Assembly (NCBI GenBank): GCA_009363875.1
Contig: CM018693.1
Span: 76,620,028-76,684,027, forward strand
Source: Mikania micrantha
Lineage: Eukaryota > Streptophyta > Magnoliopsida > Asterales > Asteraceae
Length of the DNA stretch: 64,000 nt
Direction: 5' to 3'
Below, piece by piece: positions 43,628 to 54,260 of the stretch; the first letter of the stretch is position 1; the number at the start of each line of letters is the position of its first letter. The position numbers and the translations under genes are program-made. The notes beneath the pieces were generated by a model. It searched no databases, was not told the DNA's origin, and worked only from the letters and a program-made list of their open reading frames with translations.

Positions 43628-46600
43628 TCAGTACCAAAAGGGATGACTCCCGCCATTTCGGCGTTGAGTCTCCCTGAACAGCCTCCTGCCGTTCGATCTC
43701 AATGAACTACTTGAAGATCCATCTTCCAAGTATTCATCATTGCTCACAACAATTCTATCACCTGACCTGTGTCTGGATTTCCAAAAAAAATTAGAATTAG
43801 AATTTTGTTTTGAAAATATTTTATGAGGAAAATTATCATAAAATTCATCATCAGATGATGATGACCTGTTCAAAACTCTTTTACCTTTATGTTGATTATC
43901 AAAAACTTGTCTTTTATAAAATTGTTCATCCTTGACCCAGACAACTCAGGATCAAATTTCCTGAGAATTTTCATCTCTTCCTCACTAGGCTTTACCCTCC
44001 TAGGATTCCCACTAGCATGGATCACACAACTGTCATTAACAGAAGTTTTCTTCTTGACTTTGTGATTTGGACAATTAACAGAAATATGCCCTTTTCCTCC
44101 ACAAGTGAAACACTGTCGTGTTTCTCGTGGAGTAAAAGTATGAAATCTGTTACAATTGTCCATATCACATTCAGCAATAACATGACCCAGTTTCCCGCAT
44201 CTGTAGCATTTCCTTGATGACACTTTCTTTGGCTTTTCATCACACCCCTTAGATGATTCCAAAGATTTGGATGCTACAGATGGAGATAAAATCTTTTACT
44301 TCAAACCAGTGGCTTTAATTTTGTCATTCTTTTGATAAATCTTTGATTTTCCCTTGTTTCCAACCCCACTTTGGTTAACCTTGTCAACAACTTTGACAAA
44401 CTTCTTGTCAATTTTTTTAGAAAATTTCTCTGGTTTTTGAAAACCTTTGCTTGACTCTCCTTTTTGTGTAGTTGAAGATTCAACAAACACAATTGGCTTG
44501 ATAATAGAATTAGTCTTGACTTTTAGGTTTGATTTGGAAACAAACTTTTGTTTAGCCACTGAATTTCCCGCAGATTTTACTTAAGATTTTTATTTCTGAA
44601 AAACTGGACTCTTCTTTTCAACAGAATTGGCTTTTTGATGACCAATCATTCTTAGAATATCATCTGGATATTCCAAATTAGTGATGTCCTCGATGATAGG
44701 AGCATCATTGTCAACAAAATCACTTTCATGATCAGATCCACTCTCCTTTAATGAAATAGGATCAACTTCTAAATCCGGTTCAAGTTGTGGTCTTGGTACA
44801 AAACTAGAAGGAGGTGGGACAGAATGAAGACCAATCCCAGAATTATCCCGAGATCTTTGCATAGCCGCAAAATGATCAATGACATATGCGGAATTCTGAT
44901 AATTCTCAAGCTTGGCTTTGTTCAACTCAGCTTCAGCTTTTGCAGCTGACAACTCAACTTTCAACTTCTGAACTGAATCCAGATGAACAGAAACAACGTG
45001 GTTATTCTGTAAAACCTTGATTTTTAAATCTTCGTTCTCTTTACTAAGATCAATTATCTTCTTATCAAACGCCTTTTCTTTTGAAATCAATTTCTTGTTT
45101 GCTTCTGTGCATACTCGTAGATCAGAAGTCAACTGTGAGTTCATCTCTATGAGTCTATCTATCATCTCATACAAATCACTCTGTACCTCATTCTCCTCAT
45201 CAATCTTCTCTTTTCCTTTCCCTGATTCTTCTTCTAATGAAGCCATGAAAGCACCCATAAGATCTTCATATTGTTTACCACAGTCATAGCCCTCATCAGC
45301 TTGACTTACAAGTGCTTTAGAAGATGATTCTTCAGATTTCTCTTTCTTTTTCTGATAATCTTCTTAGGCTTGAATGGATTCAGATTTCCCTGCTTCTTGG
45401 GATTCTTGCACTCTCTTGCAAAATGACCATGTTCACCACAGTTATAACACTGGGTAGATTTTGGATTGAATCCAAACTTTGTGTTACGGTTAAAAGTGAA
45501 TTTCTTCCCAGTCTTCTTCTCATATCTATTAATTATGCGAATAACACTCGCCAAAGCCCACTGTGTGTCTATCAATTCCATCTCATCTTGATCAATTTGT
45601 GCATAATCTTCAAAAGTAAGATTTGCATTTCCAATTCTTCCAGCCACTTGTTCATCGTAAGCACTTACTACACACGACAAAATAAACATATAGTCTTTAA
45701 CTGCTTGAACTGTCACTTTTCCTAAATTTGTAGTGTTAAGCTATACTGGAGATGGTGTAGACTCAGACTTTTTCTCATTGATAGGACAATGTGAACTAGA
45801 ACTTGTAGGCACCGAAGAACTCTGAGTAGATTCAGAAGTTCTAGACATGAAAGCAGTCTGTATCTTTGCAGATGCAGCAGGAGGTGTAGCAACTGAACCA
45901 CCATACAAGGAAGGGTCTTGAGTGACATTTACCCGTCTTGCTTTACGTTTGTCCTTCATTTCTTGTTCCTCCAGTTACTGAATAAACTCTACCAATGTCA
46001 ATCCAGGTAGGTTTTCTCTCAATATGAGCACCAAGGAGTTCCATTTGTCAGGTAATGCATCTGCCAAACAGTCTATCTTCTCATCCTCTGAATACTCAAT
46101 ACCATATTTCCTCACTTCAGTCAACAAGTGTCTGTATCTGGTAATTAAGGCATCCAAAGTTTCATTGCCGATGATGTTGAAATTCTCAAACTCCTTTCTG
46201 ATGTCAGTAGCCTTCATTTTCTTCACATTAGTGTTCCCTTCAACTCTTGCCTTTAATGCATTCCAAAGACTGTAAGCAGTCTTGTGTTCATCAAACTGAT
46301 GCAAAATTTGATTAGGAATGGCTTGACTCAATAACCAATACGCTTTCTTCTCTGAGTCATACTTTTTCCTTTCATCTACATCCAATCTTTCCAATAGTTG
46401 AAACAAATCAGTACCAACTACCCTTGGTCTCTCATAAGGAGATAAGATTCTTTCCCATAAGTTTGTATCCGTGCCATTTAGATGAGTCTCAAATCGTCCT
46501 TTCCAACTGTCATAATTAGCTAACTCCAATAGCTTTGGCACTTTATTTGTACTACCCACTTCATTCTCACTGATTAAAATGCTCTGAAGTTTGGAATAAT

Positions 46601-46631
46601 GACTTGCCATCGCAGCGTACATGTCAGACAT
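43628..46631 (-). pseudogene. gag: C2 gag, several lesions
   Basis: ATG at 46629-46631 (MSDMYAAMA); gag core 45975-46631; CCHC knuckle CYNCGEHGHFAREC near 45410-45450; coiled-coil 44880-45200; two further knuckles (44080-44215); tail ending HPFWY with a stop at 43628. Stops near 45975 and 45740, a frameshift near 45360, and more near 44580, 44300 and 43900. The leucine at the position of the C1 TGA is intact here. Confidence 0.85.
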
Positions 46632-46647
46632 GATTTTAGAAATGTAA

Positions 46648-47370
46648 GCAGCGAACCTTTTTCAAAAATACCACTAGCCGAACCTCAAACGAACCTCAGC
46701 CGAACCTTCAGACAAAATTTTGTCTTAGCCGAACCTTCAGGCGAACCTCAGCCAAACCTATGGACTAAAATTTGTCTTAGCCGAACCTTTAGGCGAACCT
46801 CAGCCGAACCTATGGACAAAATTTGTCTTTTGAGCAGCGAACCTTTGAGCAACGAACCTTGAAACTCACGAACCTTAGCACAGACGAACCAAGAAACTGG
46901 CGAACCTTTAGTTCAAACGAACCCTCAGCCGAACTAGGAACAGTAAACAGCGAACCTCTGCCGAACTGTCACCCAAACTTGCCGAACCTTGACAAAATCT
47001 TTGCCGAACCTTCACCGAACTATTGCCGAACCTCTGCCGAACCTTCACCGAACTATTAAATGAACCCTCTGAAAAACCAGAATAACAGCGAACCTTTGTC
47101 TTCAGCAAGTCACAGGTTCGTCCCACGAACCTGTCGCGCAGATTTTGAAATTTTTGAGCGGGAAACCTTCCAAAACTTCAAAAAATCCTTCCAAATCTCT
47201 ACCAAAACACCTCCAAAACTTCAATTGTTGTAAATCAACAACAATTGATGATAAACACAGTCACAAATCACCAGAAAATCAATCAAGAAGAGATAATTTG
47301 ATCCATCAAAAGTCTTCAAATCTTCAATTGCTTGAATTCTTTGAACTTGTTGTGTAGAACCTCACCAAAT
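46648..47370 (-). other. C2 leader with CGAACC (sense GGTTCG) array
   Basis: Untranslated leader. From 46648 to 47130 it is packed with CGAACC on the plus strand, i.e. GGTTCG in the element's sense, at the same place as in C1. No ORF supported. Confidence 0.82.
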
Positions 47371-47382
47371 GCTCTGATACCA
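47371..47382 (-). other. C2 primer binding site
   Basis: The minus strand reads TGGTATCAGAGC, one base from the LTR. Confidence 0.9.
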
Positions 47383-47383
47383 C

Positions 47384-47921
47384 TGTTGGTGTGGTGAAGA
47401 TCATCAAACCGATCAGGATCGAATACAAAGTCCTACGAACTATTAACTACGTGCGGAATCCATAGTCAACATGTATGAATACAAAGAACACAAGCAATTC
47501 AATAAACACCTCTTGTATTATCAACAAATGATTACAAGATCAAAATTCTCACACAGAGAAAATATAGAGAGTTTCTAACAATTTGTCCAGAGTTATCCCA
47601 GATCTACAAACAAACCTGCTATATATAGAAACTGAAACCAGCGAACCTTTACTGCTAGCCGAACCTATGGTTTGCCAGCCGAACCCTAAGGTTCGCTGAG
47701 CGAACACTTAGGTTTGTTAAACGAACCTATGAAAACAATCAAAAGGTTCGCCGAACCTTTGCCAGGCTATATGTTCGCTAAACCTATCAACTCAATAGGT
47801 TCGCCAATATGCTAAGGTTCGTGGGCCAGACGAACCTAAAGCATAACCTAGCCGAACCTTTATACAAACTCAAAATAAATACAACTTTTGAATAGAAAAC
47901 AATTACAAACATGTACTAACA
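47384..47921 (-). repeat. C2 5' LTR (538 bp)
   Basis: TGTTGGTGTGG ... GTACTAACA on the plus strand. Hexamer cluster 47640-47865. Confidence 0.92.
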
Positions 47922-47926
47922 TCACT
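47922..47926. repeat. C2 target site duplication, right (TCACT)
   Basis: Exact match to 40091-40095. Confidence 0.92.
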
Positions 47927-47989
47927 TCACAAACCTTATCCTAGGTAGGATAATTTTGAGTAAAGTGGTCTCTAGTTCCCTTGGACAAT

Positions 47990-48310
47990 TAGGTTCGCTT
48001 AATGTCTAAGTTTACCTGACATGTAGGCTTGCCTATTTCTAAGTTCACCTAATGTCTAAGTTCACCTGACATTAAAGTTCCCCTAATGTCTAAATTCACT
48101 AAAATCCATACTAAATCCCAATGTTCATAATCACCAATGAGGGTTCATATCATCACTGAGTGCTCTTATTGTCACTAAGTGTTCATATCCTCCCTATAAT
48201 TCATTCTCATCAAGTGTTCATACCATCACCAAGTGTTAGTATCGTCACTATGCGTTCATATTTTCACTAAGTGTCTATATGATCATCCAAGTTTTCAGTC
48301 TATCACTAAG
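47990..48310 (-). repeat. Short degenerate repeats in G2 leader
   Basis: First TTCACCTAATGTCTAAG-type units (47990-48100), then TCACTAAGTGTTCATAT-type units of about 24 bp (48120-48310), each several times with substitutions. Confidence 0.72.
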
Positions 48311-48492
48311 TGTTCGTCGATCATATACACCCCACGTGTCCAATAAGTGTGTTTCATAAATGAATTTATATGATCATCAAATATGATCATTCGATATGTC
48401 AATCCAAACCAACCTTAACCAACATTCCATCAACCATACCCTCACAACATACCCTAATAACATCCTAAGTTCCTGACACTGACAGACCCCAA

Positions 48493-48576
48493 TATACTAC
48501 AAATGGTATATGTATAGGGCATATGCAAGGGTAGGTCGCAACCTTCCCAACGCCGTCCCACCACCTTTGTAGTATA
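48493..48576 (-). other. Structured module M4 (G2 leader)
   Basis: TATACTACAAA (48493-48503) pairs with TTTGTAGTATA (48566-48576), 11 bp perfect. An inner hairpin GGGTAGGT-CGCA-ACCTTCCC (48519-48548 region) follows GGGCATATGC, and CCGTCCCACCACC leads into the right arm. Confidence 0.78.
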
Positions 48577-48715
48577 CCACAGGTGTGTCCTTGTCTGGTG
48601 ATCCTAGATCAAATAATTAATTCCTATAGCAAATAAATTCATAAGCAGTTAGTTTCCTAAGCAATTAATTTTCCAATTGGGTAGTTCCCTTATTCCTCAA
48701 TACTGACATCCACCC

Positions 48716-48805
48716 GATGTACTGTAAATGGTATATTTATAGGGCATATGATAAGGGTAGGTCGCAACCGCCCAAACCACCGTCCCACCACCTTTACAAT
48801 ACATC
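48716..48805 (-). other. Structured module M5 (G2 leader)
   Basis: GATGTACTGTAAA (48716-48728) pairs with TTTACAATACATC (48793-48805), 13 positions with one G-U in the sense RNA. Same core and inner hairpin (GGGTAGGTCGCAACCGCCC) as M4, but completely different arms. Confidence 0.78.
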
Positions 48806-49027
48806 ACGAGTATGTCCTTATCGAGTCGTTAGGGCACAAGTAAGCAAATAAATCAGCAAGTTTCATATGCAGTTCAGATATATAGCAGGAGTTCAGTTAA
48901 CATGTAATAAACACATAAGCATGAAATCCCGAATATACTAACTAGTGTATGAAATAATTCATACTAGGGTATTCTACGGTTATAGACTAGGTCAACCATT
49001 TATAGTAACCTAATTCCCCATAACCCA

Positions 49028-49040
49028 GGCTCTAATACCA
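49028..49040 (-). other. G2 primer binding site
   Basis: The minus strand reads TGGTATTAGAGCC, three bases from the 5' LTR; one base differs from the G1 site. Confidence 0.85.
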
Positions 49041-49242
49041 ATCTGTAACACCCCGACCGATGGTAGAAACGTCGGGATGCCACGAGGGGTGTGTAGATTG
49101 TTCATAAGCTCGTGGGCATCTAATTTAAATCATCACATATCACAAAGTAGTTTTCTGAGATAATCATAAGTTTTTATATTTAAAATGTTTTACAAAATGA
49201 TTATAGAAGTTTATAGTTTTCTGAGATAATCCATATGAGCAC

Positions 49243-49765
49243 CTGCGAGATACTCCAACACATAACCCAACACACACTCACACTCATAAACACAATCACA
49301 TATTTCAAGCAATCATAGATAATCAATCACATTGACATACAACCAATCTCAATCATCAATATCCTCAAATATTATAAGTGACAATGCATGCATCACTGTG
49401 AATGACCGAGGTCAATGACAACAACACACGGAGTTGTGGAAATCCACGTGACAATACATGCAATCATTACGGATAACCGAAGTCAACAGTAACGACTCAT
49501 GAAATAGTGACAATGCATGCAATAATTGCAGATGACCGAATTCAACAGCTACGATTCATGGAATAGTGACAATACATGCAATCATCGCGGATGACCGAAG
49601 TCAACAGCAATGATTCATGGAATTATGATCATCCAATATCATGAATATCATAACAACAAACAAGTGTCATCCATGTGTTATTAAGATAATATAAAAATCT
49701 GGTATACATGTTCCACCTCCGAGTTTAAAACAAAACAGTTTAAAAAGGAGGTTATGAGAACTCAC
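49243..49765 (-). other. G2 putative LTR intron
   Basis: Minus strand: donor CTCAG|GTGAGT at 49765, acceptor CTCGCAG|GT with last base 49243. CCTCC (49716-49720) can pair with GGAGG (49747-49751) just after the donor. Sequence after the acceptor (TCATA..GGATTATC) matches that after the G3 acceptor. Confidence 0.45.
49378..49625 (-). repeat. 59-bp tandem repeat in G2 LTR
   Basis: Units beginning GTGACAATRCATGCA at 49378, 49448, 49507 and 49566; spacing is 59 bp for the later units and 70 bp for the first. Confidence 0.85.
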
Positions 49766-50389
49766 CTGAGTCCTTAGAATTAGTGTTCGTGTAATATGCG
49801 CGCTCGCGTATGTGTAGTCACAAGCAACTCAACAATCTGTAGTTAATGTGTATTCATGTTCATAAGTATGCGTGTCTTAATGTAATTAAATGACCATAAC
49901 TGTTTACTTTGATCTCATAAGTATTTCATGAACTTAGTTTATTTTGCCTAAGATCAAATGATACACTAAGGATTTTATCAGTAGCCATTATTAATTTATA
50001 ATGTTAACTGGTTAGCTCTTTTTATTACCGCATAATGCTAGTCAACTCTTGAGCTCCCATGGATACACTTATAGATGTGTATATGTAAAGGAGATAACCT
50101 AAATCATACCCACATCTTTACATGCATGCATATTTGATTACTTTGACCACCTAGAGTTTAATTTATTTAAAGTAACTTTTATGTTTAACAATCTTACACT
50201 TAAGCCGTTCATATAAAAACATTCTCAATATTCATTCATTATAATTCTAACACTTGTATTTTAGTGAGAGAAAAGGTGGTGGTTAGTATAATCATCCATG
50301 CATACATGATTTCACTTTATTTCCCATGATCCTTGGTTTCCATTAATCCTAGTTCGTCAGTTAGGTTTTGTTACCCATGGGGGCAGCGA

Positions 50390-50810
50390 ACTTTGGTTCA
50401 GTTATCCTATAGGTTCGGCCAATACAATAGGTTCGCCGTTCTAGTAAGGTTTTTATTTACATGAGGTTCGCAATACACAGCCCCTGTTTCGTGGCCCTAG
50501 GTTCAGCTAGGGTCAAGGTTCGGCCAAGAGGGAGTAGGGTTCGGCCCATGGAGGTTCGCCATCATCAGCCCAACACGAGAGAAAGGTTCGTGGGGTTGCC
50601 GAAGGTTCGACACAAGGTGGTCCAGGGTTCGGCTAACCCAAGCTCCACAGGTTCACTCCCTATAGTTCGGCTAGGGTTCGCCTTTCACAAAAGTTCGGGA
50701 CCCAGGACAGGTTCGGCCCTCAGGAACTCGATCGATGAAAAGGGTTCATCTGGCCATGTGTGTTGCAACAAGTTCGGCCAACCCTCTCCAGGTTCGGCCG
50801 ATCTGTTTTT
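50390..50810 (-). repeat. GGTTCG/CGAACC array in G2 5' LTR
   Basis: About twenty GGTTCG hexamers on the plus strand (CGAACC in sense), downstream of the TATA box in sense orientation, as in G1. Confidence 0.87.
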
Positions 50811-51196
50811 ACTCCCGAACCAGGTGTTCATCCTCTTCATCTCCGGTCAACCTATCACAAGCCCAAACCACTCCTCCTACTTGCTTATACTAACTCGTTT
50901 TAAGGTTTTATAAACGATTAGGCCGGTCATAACAACAAAAAGTTAAAGATTTCGTGATTCAACAACAAAGCCGAACATAGAAGCTCAGATTTACCTGCAA
51001 TTGTTGACCAAATGTAGAGTTTCCTCGTATTTTCTTGTTCCCCTCGGTCGTGCGGTTGTCTAGCCACCAAGATCTCGTGAATCCGACAAAGAATGAAGAA
51101 GATAGGCTACAGAGAAGTTAGAGAGAGTGACGAAAATTGAATGTAGAGAGAGAAAGTGTGTCTTCCAAATGAAGAAGGAGAAGGAGAAATGGGTTT

Positions 51197-51203
51197 TTTT
51201 ATA
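51197..51203 (-). promoter_or_regulatory. G2 5' LTR TATA box
   Basis: The minus strand reads GGGTATAAAAAAACCC. A CT-rich stretch follows in sense (51165 down to 51110). Confidence 0.65.
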
Positions 51204-51849
51204 CCCCGATCGATCCCCGCGTGCCCGGTCTCGTTTATATCGCGTTAAATCCCGTTAATTGCTCGGTTTTTCCTCGTAACTATGTATATTTTTAAACATG
51301 TTTTAAATAATTACATTTCATTTTAAATAAATGATTTTAATTAATGTGGTTTCATAAAACGATTTCGAATGAAATTGTTTCGTAAAACAGTTTCATTTCA
51401 TTTCCGTTAAATTATTTATTTAATAAAATAATTTGTTCGTATTTGTTTTAGGTTGTGATTCCTAATAAATATTCTTATTTTTCATTTCTTAATTTAATAT
51501 CGTTAGATATTATCTTGTTATCTCGTCGAAACACATTACTTACGTACGTATTCGTAAAGATCGTCACCTTTCCGAATCCAACGCTCGTATCGTATTTCGA
51601 TTCGATTTACAATCTGTGGAATATCGTTTCAAAATATTATTCCCAATAATTATATTCGTGTGAATCGTCACTCACGCGAATACATTTTCAAGTTAATATT
51701 TCTGAAATAATATTCGCGTTTAAATTATGTTCGTAACCTCACCAACGCGTGTTTATCTTTAATAATGCTTCCATTATTTTATTTTCTTGAATATTATAGT
51801 TTTCCAATCCAAATCCCACTAAACCATATCACTGACACATCAATGATAG

Positions 51850-51927
51850 ACCGAAATATGCATATGTATAGGGCATATGCAGGGGTAGATCGCAACCTCC
51901 CCAACACCGTCCCACCGCTATTTCGAT
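51850..51927 (-). other. Structured module M7 (G2 5' LTR)
   Basis: ACCGAAATA (51850-51858) pairs with TATTTCGAT (51919-51927), one G-U in the sense RNA. The inner hairpin GGGGTAGATCGCAACCTCCCC keeps pairing through a G-U where M4 has G-C. It lies in U3. Confidence 0.72.
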
Positions 51928-52227
51928 AAACCATGCCCATGTGTCCTTGACTATGTTTAGCAACCAAACACTAACAAACTCCTAATTCCTTTTTCCATTC
52001 CAACCACAATCCATAATCTGTGCAATAAACTCTCTGGTTCTGTTTAGTTGTGTATCAACTAAACTTCCTATGGTTTACGCGTGTAATAATAATAATATGT
52101 TCTCAATATGTATACCAATTATTAATAATATCATCCAATACTTCATTATCATTAATAATTACCATATCAGGTCATAATAGTACTGTCATATATATGTACG
52201 GACAACCTGAAGTACAGTGATGTTACA

Positions 52228-52305
52228 TTCGGTATGCTTATATATAGGGCATACGAAAGGGTCGAGCCTACAACCCGCCCAGACGCCATCCCACCACATA
52301 CTAAA
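52228..52305 (-). other. Structured module M8
   Basis: TTCGGTATG (52228-52236) pairs with CATACTAAA (52297-52305), one G-U and one mismatch in sense. The core GCCCTATATATAAGC (sense) and CATCCCACCAC (plus) are conserved. The G2 LTR ends at its first base. Confidence 0.62.
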
Positions 52306-52669
52306 CTGCATATGGCATTGTTATTAATGATAGTTAAGCATTTTACCCACACCCTTAACACATAAGTTCTGCAGTTCTTTGATTCCTGTAACTATACAAA
52401 GCTGAAATCTCAATTGATTCCTTAAGTTCATCATTCAATCATGATCAACCATAACATTTGTAGAAACAGTTAATAAATGCTTAGATAAGTAAATAAATAA
52501 ACATTTAAATAAAATCTAAGACTTAATGATTGGGCCTTGGTCATACTCGAGTAGACTAGTATAGCAATCTAAGTTCTTAGTAGTGGAGGAAAATCTGTAA
52601 ACATCATCAAGCATGCGACCTATACTCAATCAGTCTAGCTAGGACATCTTTTAAGATATAGGATTTTAT

Positions 52670-52712
52670 TGACCGTTCTTGACCGTTATTGACCGTTCTT
52701 AACCGTTCACAT
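52670..52712. repeat. GACCGTT short tandem repeat
   Basis: TTGACCGTTC, TTGACCGTTA, TTGACCGTTC, TTAACCGTTC in succession, with another ACCGTTGAAC at 52752. Confidence 0.75.
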
Positions 52713-52822
52713 GCTATCTTTGACTATTTTCTAGAGATTCCTTTGAAAATAGACCGTTGAACAAGTATACTTTAAATGGATCAATTATCTACTTATGAGA
52801 AGTTGATAATCCTTTATGAAAC

Positions 52823-52986
52823 CTGAAATAAGTTTTCCTAGACATAGTCTAGGTTAACAATTTTACACACCAACGTATGTTAAATAGAAGCATTTAACTA
52901 AATATAATTCAAGAAAAATATTTACGCATGCTTCTCAGCCCCGCGTTTGAAAACAAAAATGTTTAGAAAAGGGGCAATGAACTCAC
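52823..52986 (-). other. G3 putative LTR intron
   Basis: Minus strand: donor ACAG|GTGAGT at 52986, acceptor CTTATTTCAG|GT with last base 52823, 164 nt. GCCCC (52938-52942) pairs with GGGGC (52971-52975) after the donor. Confidence 0.45.
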
Positions 52987-53876
52987 CTGTGTTGCTATGC
53001 AATAGAAGTATCACAAAATGCGCGCTTTTTGTTTGTAGGTTATGTTTCTTCAGTTCCTGAGTTGTTTTAAGAGAATTCGTATACGATAAGTATTCATAAT
53101 CGTCGTATCTAGGGTTTGGTCTCGGTGTGCAACTAAGTGTCCTATGTGCTAAGGTGCTTACTAATGCTCTCTCTAACTAGAATAATTACCATTACACCTT
53201 AATGATGTATGGTTTACATTATTCATGTTCAAAGTTTCTTATTCAAAACATTTTAACACTTTATTTTAATTTAACTATCGAGGTAGAAACCATACGTTTT
53301 AATTTAAAGAAGTTTATAATTCATTTATCTTTTCTTTTAACATCAATTAATTTAAGAAAATTGTGATTTAACTTGTTAGGCTCGAGCTAATCTCATTTGA
53401 TTAACTCCAAGTCTCTAGTTAGTTCTTCGTTTTCCCATAGTTCATTGATCATTCTTGTGCGTACAACTTAGCTTAGAAGTGCCATAGCGCTATCTGAGTT
53501 AGTTGTAGGTAATGGAATCACTAACTAAGTCTTGAGTGTTAGTAATTAACACTAACACTTAGTTAAATCCCTTTGTATTTCATGCTTTGTAATCGTCTTG
53601 GTTAAAATCCTTAGTGTTATTGCACAAACCTTTGTTCATTATTCATCCCATGTGAGAAACAACTATAAGTTTAGCATTTGTTTAGAAACCCATTGATGTC
53701 TTAGGCCTTATTATGAAGAGGTTATGAGCCTAGGTTAATATCTTGTTTGAGAAACCCTAAAATTCCATGCACACACATACACACACACCATGCATGCAAG
53801 GTGTGCGTGAATGTGGATGTTTATACTCCCTGTATGCCTCATGGCCTCGTCTTCATCTTCTATCCCCCGATTTCTT

Positions 53877-54260
53877 GGTTCGGTTATCCTTTAAACGAAA
53901 GGTCCTTGGGCCGAACAAGAGTGAAGGCCGAAAGAGGCTTGAGAGTATGGGTGTATTGGTCGAGCGGGGTTGTCACCCGACCGAAGTAGCCCTTGGCTGG
54001 TGGAAGACTGCCGAATGTAGGATTGACCGAATTAGTGTCATGGTCGAATAACCCTAGGCCTAACCAGCCTCACCGAATGGATGTTTGCCGAATAGGGTTG
54101 CGTGACTAGGACCTGGGAGACCGAAGGAGGGATAGGCCGAATGAGAACTAGGTCGAATGGAGGTTGGCTAGCGACAGGCAACAGCTTGGACAAATGAAGG
54201 CTGTCGAATGGAGCCCTGGTTTGGGCGAACAGGGCCAGAATGACCCAACCATTCGCCGGC
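53877..54260 (-). repeat. Variant CGAAT/GACCGAA array in G3 LTR
   Basis: Irregular array of CCGAA, GTCGAATGG and GCCGAAT words at the position where G1 and G2 have CGAACC. It keeps a CGAA core with a different outer context. Confidence 0.72.

Larger units (their letters stand above)
40096..47921 (-). mobile_element. C2: deleted Sirevirus-like element, same family as C1, 7.8 kb
   Basis: LTRs of 555 and 538 bp, TCACT target duplication, priming site and purine tract are present. gag is complete in length but broken. pol stops within integrase and is fused to the middle of ORF3, so most of integrase, all of RT and RNase H, the pol-ORF3 spacer and the ORF3 N-terminus are missing (equivalent to C1 28270-34350). 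LTR divergence is about 1.7 percent by eye, so it is older than C1. It sits in the G2 leader. Confidence 0.92.
47927..49027 (-). other. G2 leader, LTR-proximal part
   Basis: No ORF. Contains short repeated phrases (47990-48310) and two stem modules in tandem (48493-48576, 48716-48805). The remainder is AT-rich. Confidence 0.78.
20629..52227 (-). mobile_element. G2: Ty3/gypsy chromovirus on the minus strand, split by C1 and C2
   Basis: Reading right to left: 5' LTR 49044-52227, priming site, leader (interrupted by C2), gag, protease, RT (interrupted by C1), RNase H, integrase, purine tract, remnant 3' LTR. Without the insertions the interior is about 6.3 kb, close to the 6.6 kb of G1. It is related to but distinct from G1. 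Many frameshifts and stops make it non-autonomous. The left-hand target duplication has been lost with the end of the 3' LTR. Confidence 0.88.
49044..52227 (-). repeat. G2 5' LTR (3184 bp)
   Basis: TGTAACACCCCG ... GATGTTACA on the plus strand. Sense order: module M7, TATA box, CT-rich start region, CGAACC array, splice-donor block, 59-bp repeats, end. No gene. Confidence 0.9.

Noticed and set aside
50461..50913. 150-codon ORF
   Set aside because: A translation of the hexamer array in the G2 LTR; not conserved in the LTR remnant.
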